Assembly (NCBI GenBank): GCA_016873595.1
Contig: VGWZ01000044.1
Coordinates: 1 to 11,811, forward strand
Length of the DNA stretch: 11,811 nucleotides
DNA from: Nitrospira sp.
GTDB taxonomy: Bacteria; Nitrospirota; Thermodesulfovibrionia; Thermodesulfovibrionales; SM23-35
Direction of reading: 5' to 3'
Part shown: positions 7,073 through 11,811 of the stretch, in pieces
Position numbering within the stretch: the first letter of the stretch is position 1
Layout of the letters: each line of letters opens with the position of its first letter
Translations under genes and position numbers: made by a program
Notes under the pieces: generated by a model
Database searches by the model: none
What the model was told of the DNA's origin: nothing
What the model saw: the letters and a program-made list of their open reading frames with translations, nothing else

Positions 7073-10000
7073 TTATTCAATACACCACTCCATTGCATTC
7101 TGGAACATTGTAAGCCAGGGTGACGTTTCAAGGTTCTTTTTCCATTCTTCCGGCATATAAGCCCACTGCCATTTAAGAAATGTTCTCTCTGGATGGGGCA
7201 TCATTGCGAGGTGCCTGCCATCAGGAGAGCAGAGGGCTGTTATGCCTGAAGGAGAGCCATTCGGATTAAAAGGATATGTCTCAGTAATTTCTCCATTGTT
7301 ATCAACAAACCGTATCGGTGCAAGATACTGTCTTATAACCTCTTGCTGTATTCGATTGTCAGGAAAATAAACTCTCCCTTCACCATGGGCAACCCATACA
7401 CCAAGTGTAGAACCTTCCATTCCTCTGAGCATGATGGCAGGACTCGGTACAATATGTACTGTTGAAAACCTTGATTCAAATCTGCCTGACTTATTCTGGA
7501 TAAATCTCGGCTGAATAGTATCAGGAATCCCTTTGCAGGGTATCCACCCGAGAAGTGCCATGAGCTGACAACCATTACAAACACCAAGACTGAAGGTATC
7601 AGGTCTTTCATGGAATCTCTGGAATTGTTCAAAGAGTTTTTTATTAAATCTGATTACACCCGCCCAACCTTTAGCCGAATCGAGGACATCTGCATAACTA
7701 AATCCTCCAACAAAAACAACACCTCTAAAACTATCAAGATTAATTCTGCCATCAAGAAGGTCTGTCATTGTAATATCCCATACCTCAAATCCAGCCTGAT
7801 AAAAGGCTGATGTCATCTCACGGTCTCCATTACTGCCCTCTTCACGGATGATAGCAACTTTCGGTTTGACATCTATTTCGAAAAGTCTTTGAGGTGTCTT
7901 TTGCGGAGTAAATGTTAGAACATATTCAGGTCCTTTTCTGTCAAAATTGACCTTTCTTTCCTCATCAACACAATCAGGATTTGCCTGGAGCCTGTCAAGT
8001 TGATAGCTTGTTTCTTCCCAGACAGCTCTGAGTGTCTTCATGTCTTCTTTCAAAACAGAATTACCATTTATACTTATGTCTATCTTTTTTTCGAAAGTAG
8101 TATTCCCGATTATCTGATAAGGTATCCCATTGTCTTTCAGAATACCTTTTATTACATCTTCATTTTCAGGTATATATTCGATCACCATACCAAGTTCTTC
8201 TGAGAAAAGAAGAGAAATTGGATCTGATGTATGATGCATGATGCACGATGCATGATTTTTATGTTTTTCATCCTGTATCTTGTATCCTGCATCCTGTATC
8301 ATGTTAATCTCTGTCCCGCAATTGCCTCCAAAAGCCATCTCAAGGAGTGTCGTTATTAATCCTCCGTCACTCCTGTCATGTCCAGAGAGAATAAGTTCCT
8401 CAGAGATAAATCTTTGTATAACATTAAAAGTACGTTTAAGAAGCTGAGGGTCATCCAGATCAGGAGATTCATTCCCGATCTGGTCATAGATATGGGCTAA
8501 TGCAGTGCCCCCCATTCTATATCTCCCGAGGCCGAGATCAATATAAAGCAGCTTACTTTCACCGGGCATTTTTATATCAGGCGTGACAACTTTTGTAATA
8601 TTTGGGCATGTGGCATACGCAGAAATAACAAGTGTTCCAGGAGCTTTGACTATCTCGGTCTTGCCGGATGAATCAGCAACTATGGCAGCCATGGAGAGGC
8701 TGTCTTTCCCTCCATCAATTGCGATACCGAGTTCAATCATGATATCTCTCAATGCGATCGCCGCATCATAGATCATAGCACCCTCACCAGGAAGTTTTGC
8801 TGCCCACATCCAGTTCCCTGAGCATTTAATATCTTCAAGTGCACTCACCTTTGCCCACACAATATTTGTGAGTACTTCACCAACACTCATTCGTGCCATT
8901 GCCTGAGGATTTATCAACCCTTTTATAGGTTGCTCACCGATAGCAATTGCAGCTCCTGTCAATCCAAAATGGCTCTGGCTGACAACTGCTACATTCGATA
9001 TAGTAAGCTGAAGAGGGCCAATGCATTGCTGCTGGGCAATAAGCCCTGTAACAGACCTATCAACTTTGTTGGTAAGGAATCTCTTTGAACCTACTGAAAC
9101 AAGACGAAGTACTCTTTCGATGGCATCTCTTACAGTAATATCATCAGGCAATTTCAAAGGTTCACGTTTTGGTTGAATGCGTTCAATAGTAAAAGTCTTT
9201 TGTGGCATCTCACCAAGAACCTTTGAGAGGTCAAGGTTCACAGGAGTGCTCCTGTCTGTCCTGTCATGAATTATTACATAACCGTCTCCTGTAATTTCTC
9301 CGATAATTGCACACGGAACTTTCTCCCTTTTACATATCTCCAAAAACATCTCGATACTGTTAGTCTTTATAAGCAATGCATCATTTTCCTGATACTCAGC
9401 CCCCCATATCTCAAGCACTGAAAGTGTAGTATCACCAAGGAGAATATTTCTTATCTCGATTTTTGCACCGGCAGGAAAGATAATTTCTTTCACCACATTA
9501 CAGTTTCCTCCAGCACCCTGGTCATGAATACTCATAATGGGATTTTCATTTCCCATCTCCACGCAAGCCCTGATAACCCTGTTTACCTTCTGTTCCATCT
9601 CCGCATCACCACGCTGTACTGCACTGAAATCCAGTTCCGCAATATTTTCGCCCTGTATCATGCTTGAGGCAGCGCCACCGCCGATACCGATTCTATAAGC
9701 AGGGCCTCCGATCTTTATGACAAACATCCCCTTTTGAGGATTACCTTTTTCAATGTGTTTGTTATCTATCTGCCCTACGCCACCTGTAAACATTATCGGC
9801 TTTATCCATTCAATTCTTTCACCAGATGGCAATCTCATACCAAATGACCTTGTGAAGCCCTGAATGACTGGCTCACCAAATTTATTCCCATAATCAGAAG
9901 CGCCATTGCTTGCTTCTATCTCTATCTGAAGTGGAGATGCCAGATTTGGTGGATATTTAAAAGAAAGGTCTTCCCATGGTAAAGAGTATCCTGGTATTCG

Positions 10001-11176
10001 GAGATTACCAACACAATAGGCGGTTGTTCCAGCTATAACAAGGCTACCCTTTCCTGTTGCATGAACATCTCTTATCCTCCCGCCTGTGCCTGTCTCTGCA
10101 CCAGGGAATGGTGCAACACCAGTAGGAAAATTGTGAGTCTCAGCTGTGAAGATGATGTGATAATTAAACCTTGAACCTTGAAATCGGGACGGCTTGCCAG
10201 GATGCTCTGGTAGTATTGTCCATATCTCATATCCACTAATAGCACTTGAATTATCTTTAAATGCAATAACACTGTTATGAGGATTGGTTCTGAGGGGCTG
10301 CTTGATTATATCCATTAAAGTATTTGGCATTTCCTTACCATCTATGATCAATCTGCCTTTAAAAAACCAGTGTCTTGAATGCTCACTATTTGACTGTCCA
10401 AGGTCAAAACATTCTACGTTTGTGGGATTCCTTCCAATATCATAAACAAAGAGGTTATAATAACAGTTTATGTCCCAGTCATCCAGACCGAGTCCCATAC
10501 CAATGTTTATCTTTCTGAGTGCTTCCTTCCCTTCTTCAATCAGAGGGACAACATAAACAGGCTCTGGTTTCATTCCTGTTTCAAAGGTAGTCAGCCTTTC
10601 AGAATAATGACACTCCGTCATTCGGTCGTGAATCAGATCTAAAAACGGTTGAAGGTCAAATCCCCCCTTGCCCCCCTTTTCTAAAGGGGGGATGGGGGGA
10701 TTATCGAGGGATATAGGGGGATTTAACTGCTGACTGCTGACTGCTGACTGCCGACTAATGATTAGTTTATACCTCCTCGAACGTTCAATACGTGTAATTT
10801 TTGTCAATCCGCAGGCATGGCATACTGAGACTGCATTTGTTGACCATGCAGTGGTAAAGTTCATCCTCGGACCAACTTCTAAAATACAGTGACGGGTAAG
10901 CACCCCCCCAACGTCCCCCCTTGGCAAGGGGGGGATAGGGGGGGTATTATTTAAAAAACTCTCACCAGAAAAATTTTCAGGCTCAAACGTCTCTGCGAGA
11001 AGCCATCGGAGTATGGTAAGTTCTTCATCTGTAAGAGAAGCTATTGTCTCAATGTTAAAACAGTATTCTGTCTCTATATCTTTTATCTCAGGAGAAACCT
11101 TCTGTTGTGCGATTGACAACAGTTCGCTTTTCTTTGCCAGAGAAAGGGCTGGTCTTCGATAAAGATGTAAGAGCAT
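7073..11176 (-). CDS. purL: Phosphoribosylformylglycinamidine synthase, single-chain type
   Basis: This 1367-residue FGAM synthase catalyses the fourth step of purine synthesis: FGAR plus glutamine plus ATP gives FGAM. It is the large fused form. An N-terminal PurS-like region (about 1-130) is followed by a linker ending in the DLGQSNSEHSRH motif (about 258-269). Two AIRS-type synthase halves come next (ETHNFPTGVAPFPGAETGTGG near 346; GIGGGAASSM; second half from about 690). A class I glutamine amidotransferase occupies about 1104-1367, with triad Cys1200 (LGVCNGCQ) and His1328/Glu1330 (MMPHPERTF). It is about 72 residues longer than E. coli PurL (from memory). Three in-frame repeat-derived blocks, about residues 76-96, 141-174 and 957-984, explain this. 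A weak AGTAGGT precedes the ATG. All catalytic motifs look intact, so it is probably functional. Confidence 0.96.
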   Translation of the reverse strand: MLLHLYRRPALSLAKKSELLSIAQQKVSPEIKDIETEYCFNIETIASLTDEELTILRWLLAETFEPENFSGESFLNNTPPIPPLPRGDVGGVLTRHCILEVGPRMNFTTAWSTNAVSVCHACGLTKITRIERSRRYKLIISRQSAVSSQQLNPPISLDNPPIPPLEKGGKGGFDLQPFLDLIHDRMTECHYSERLTTFETGMKPEPVYVVPLIEEGKEALRKINIGMGLGLDDWDINCYYNLFVYDIGRNPTNVECFDLGQSNSEHSRHWFFKGRLIIDGKEMPNTLMDIIKQPLRTNPHNSVIAFKDNSSAISGYEIWTILPEHPGKPSRFQGSRFNYHIIFTAETHNFPTGVAPFPGAETGTGGRIRDVHATGKGSLVIAGTTAYCVGNLRIPGYSLPWEDLSFKYPPNLASPLQIEIEASNGASDYGNKFGEPVIQGFTRSFGMRLPSGERIEWIKPIMFTGGVGQIDNKHIEKGNPQKGMFVIKIGGPAYRIGIGGGAASSMIQGENIAELDFSAVQRGDAEMEQKVNRVIRACVEMGNENPIMSIHDQGAGGNCNVVKEIIFPAGAKIEIRNILLGDTTLSVLEIWGAEYQENDALLIKTNSIEMFLEICKREKVPCAIIGEITGDGYVIIHDRTDRSTPVNLDLSKVLGEMPQKTFTIERIQPKREPLKLPDDITVRDAIERVLRLVSVGSKRFLTNKVDRSVTGLIAQQQCIGPLQLTISNVAVVSQSHFGLTGAAIAIGEQPIKGLINPQAMARMSVGEVLTNIVWAKVSALEDIKCSGNWMWAAKLPGEGAMIYDAAIALRDIMIELGIAIDGGKDSLSMAAIVADSSGKTEIVKAPGTLVISAYATCPNITKVVTPDIKMPGESKLLYIDLGLGRYRMGGTALAHIYDQIGNESPDLDDPQLLKRTFNVIQRFISEELILSGHDRSDGGLITTLLEMAFGGNCGTEINMIQDAGYKIQDEKHKNHASCIMHHTSDPISLLFSEELGMVIEYIPENEDVIKGILKDNGIPYQIIGNTTFEKKIDISINGNSVLKEDMKTLRAVWEETSYQLDRLQANPDCVDEERKVNFDRKGPEYVLTFTPQKTPQRLFEIDVKPKVAIIREEGSNGDREMTSAFYQAGFEVWDITMTDLLDGRINLDSFRGVVFVGGFSYADVLDSAKGWAGVIRFNKKLFEQFQRFHERPDTFSLGVCNGCQLMALLGWIPCKGIPDTIQPRFIQNKSGRFESRFSTVHIVPSPAIMLRGMEGSTLGVWVAHGEGRVYFPDNRIQQEVIRQYLAPIRFVDNNGEITETYPFNPNGSPSGITALCSPDGRHLAMMPHPERTFLKWQWAYMPEEWKKNLETSPWLTMFQNAMEWCIE
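8227..8254. repeat. Four-copy heptamer array inside purL (ATGCATG type)
   Basis: On the plus strand, units ATGTATG, ATGCATG, ATGCACG, ATGCATG follow one another. On the coding strand this yields the low-complexity peptide HASCIMHHTS. Together with the next array it forms an extra block in the second synthase half of PurL, just before the conserved LLFSEELG segment. Confidence 0.8.
8271..8298. repeat. Four-copy heptamer array inside purL (TCCTGTA type)
   Basis: Units TCCTGTA, TCTTGTA, TCCTGCA, TCCTGTA are followed by a degenerate TCATGTT. The coding strand gives IQDAGYKIQD, a peptide with period seven, as a 7-bp unit must produce when translated. It is 16 bp from the ATGCATG-type array but has a different unit sequence. 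Confidence 0.8.
10659..10702. repeat. G/C-run palindromic repeat inside purL (copy B)
   Basis: Two nested perfect 9-bp arms flank a short loop: AATCCCCCC (10659-10667) pairs with GGGGGGATT (10694-10702), and CCCCCCTTT (10671-10679) with AAAGGGGGG (10683-10691). The coding strand reads NPPIPPLEKGGKGGF, a peptide I recognise as a recurrent translated repeat in several bacterial groups. A related short piece (NPPISLD) follows at about 10703-10723. The element sits in the N-terminal linker of PurL. Confidence 0.85.
10726..10753. repeat. Four-copy heptamer array inside purL (ACTGCTG type)
   Basis: Three perfect ACTGCTG units and one ACTGCCG unit lie next to palindromic copy B. The coding strand gives SRQSAVSSQQL, which interrupts the segment between the conserved RIER and IHDRMTE motifs of PurL. 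Confidence 0.85.
10902..10945. repeat. G/C-run palindromic repeat inside purL (copy A)
   Basis: Inner perfect 9-bp arms, CCCCCCTTG (10915-10923) and CAAGGGGGG (10925-10933), lie inside outer arms ACCCCCCC (10902-10909) and GGGGGGGT (10938-10945). The coding strand reads TPPIPPLPRGDVGGVL, the same peptide pattern and the same frame and orientation as copy B about 240 bp away. It sits between SGESFL and CILEVGPRMN of the N-terminal domain. Confidence 0.85.
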
Positions 11177-11293
11177 GATATACCTACTATATCATAATCT
11201 TGCATGAAGCTCAGAGCTTTCCCCTAACTTCCACTCTTTCTCGATTCACGAATACACTTTTCATAGACCACTGCTATGGTATAGAATCTTTCC

Positions 11294-11629
11294 ATGGCAC
11301 TGACGATTATAAAGGCATCAGGACAGAAGGAGGAATTCAACATCGAGAAGCTCGTCGATTCTCTCATCCGATCCGGAGCATCATCAGACATCGCATGGGA
11401 TATTGCAAAAAAAGTGAAAAAGCAGATCAGCCAATCCTCACATACAAAACATATCTTCAGAATGGCAAGGCGCCTTCTGAAACAATACACCCAGGCGTCA
11501 GATATGAAATATTCCATCAAGAGAGCACTGTATTCTCTTGGTCCTGCAGGGTATCAATTTGAAAAATATTTTGCCGGGATACTCAGGGCATATGGATATG
11601 AGGCTGAGACCCACGTTCGACAGTCATAG
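11294..11629 (+). CDS. ATP-cone domain protein, apparently truncated
   Basis: This 111-residue frame begins ALTIIKASGQKEEFNIEKLVDSLIRSGAS and continues through an ATP-cone domain (about residues 1-88), the nucleotide-binding regulatory fold known from ribonucleotide reductases and NrdR. The continuation YSIKRALYSLGPAGYQFEKYFAGILRAYGYEAET is the usual link into a C-terminal restriction-endonuclease-like (Mrr/PD-(D/E)XK type) domain in stand-alone proteins of this kind. That domain is missing: family-like sequence ends at about T106 (11611) and a stop follows five codons later. The start is limited by an in-frame TAG at 11282-11284 and lacks a clear Shine-Dalgarno. It is divergent from purL across 117 bp. 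Truncation by an inserted element is the likeliest reading; a natural short ATP-cone protein is the alternative. Confidence 0.65.
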   Translation: MALTIIKASGQKEEFNIEKLVDSLIRSGASSDIAWDIAKKVKKQISQSSHTKHIFRMARRLLKQYTQASDMKYSIKRALYSLGPAGYQFEKYFAGILRAYGYEAETHVRQS

Positions 11630-11811
11630 GCTAACAGAAACGAAATTTCTATGTAAAATCAAGTTGTTAACATCAGGGCAAGTTTTTGGCGTGTTACTAT
11701 GAAATTAACCCTTCAAATCAATCCTGTATAGCTTAGGTGGCGGAGAAAAATTCAGCTTTTTCAATATATTAGCCTGTTCAGAGGTCAGTTCGGTACGCTG
11801 CAGTATTCGTC
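11612..11811 (-). mobile_element. Probable end of an insertion sequence (partial)
   Basis: The ATP-cone protein loses family-like sequence at about 11611, and a transposase-like C-terminus is encoded on the opposite strand from 11811 to 11705. The 93 bases between (11612-11704) hold no gene and would be the element's end. I could not define a terminal inverted repeat or target duplication, because the other end is outside the window. Confidence 0.4.
11705..11811 (-). CDS. C-terminus of a probable DDE transposase (partial)
   Basis: The minus strand entering at the window edge is open to a TAA at 11707-11705 and encodes 34 residues, RILQRTELTSEQANILKKLN followed by FSPPPKLYRIDLKG. The pattern T-x-E-Q-x-x-I-L-x-x-L followed by a PPPKLYRI tail resembles the ends of IS1634/IS4-type transposases as I remember them. 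This is weak evidence because no catalytic residues are in view. Other minus-strand genes with a helical C-terminus remain possible. Confidence 0.4.
   Translation of the reverse strand, partial: RILQRTELTSEQANILKKLNFSPPPKLYRIDLKG

Noticed and set aside
10167..10180. Two adjacent AACCTTG heptamers in purL, encoding part of SRFQGSRF.
   Set aside because: Only two copies, and the segment up to the ETHNFPTG motif has about the same length as in other PurL proteins, so it is not an added block; it may be chance or a local replacement.
10659..10945. Palindromic G/C runs as rho-independent terminators or as a CRISPR array.
   Set aside because: They lie inside an intact reading frame without a following T run in the sense direction, and there are only two diverged copies with no regular spacers.
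11177..11193. Inverted repeat GATATA-N5-TATATC immediately upstream of the purL start, a possible operator.
   Set aside because: Short A/T-rich symmetry is common by chance, and it does not match a PurR or other operator that I can name.

Overview
The window is a bacterial chromosomal segment, probably from a MAG or draft genome, with a moderate to low GC content. Gene content is housekeeping: a complete cell-elongation operon, a tRNA, a broken signalling gene and a very large single-chain purL. The MreB and PurL sequence style, the RDD gene ahead of mreB, and dispersed repeats encoding peptides of the NPPIPPLEKGGKGGF type suggest a Nitrospirota (Thermodesulfovibrionia-like) or deltaproteobacterial-type organism. 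That placement rests on recognition from memory, not on a search.

Layout: (1) 1-166 holds the first codons of a minus-strand gene with a strong Shine-Dalgarno, a pair of 22-bp direct repeats that may be the end of an IS21-like element, and a possible tail of a truncated plus-strand gene. (2) 167-5769 is one tightly packed plus-strand operon: RDD membrane protein, mreB, mreC, mreD, mrdA (PBP2) and rodA. The first five are joined by 1- or 4-nt stop/start overlaps. Together the Mre, PBP2 and RodA proteins form the elongasome: MreB filaments, MreC/MreD scaffold, RodA glycosyltransferase and PBP2 transpeptidase. (3) 5770-6058 carries a CAU-anticodon tRNA with its own promoter and a heptamer repeat in its leader. 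(4) 6059-7068 is a membrane-anchored GAF-GGDEF gene split by a frameshifting deletion that removed the first part of the GGDEF domain. (5) 7073-11176, minus strand, is purL (1367 aa, FGAM synthase with fused glutaminase), convergent with the GGDEF fragment. (6) 11294-11629 is an ATP-cone protein apparently cut short, followed by the C-terminal end of a minus-strand transposase-like ORF that runs off the window.

The most unusual content is in purL. Three blocks of dispersed, low-complexity repeat DNA (two G/C-run hairpins and three period-7 tandem arrays) sit inside the reading frame without breaking it. By comparison with E. coli PurL as I remember it (1295 aa), the three blocks add about 24, 27 and 20 residues, which accounts for essentially the whole length excess. 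A further period-7 array lies in the tRNA leader. The window thus looks like a genome invaded by short heptamer and hairpin repeats, some of them tolerated in frame in an essential biosynthetic enzyme. Both ends also show probable insertion-sequence damage.
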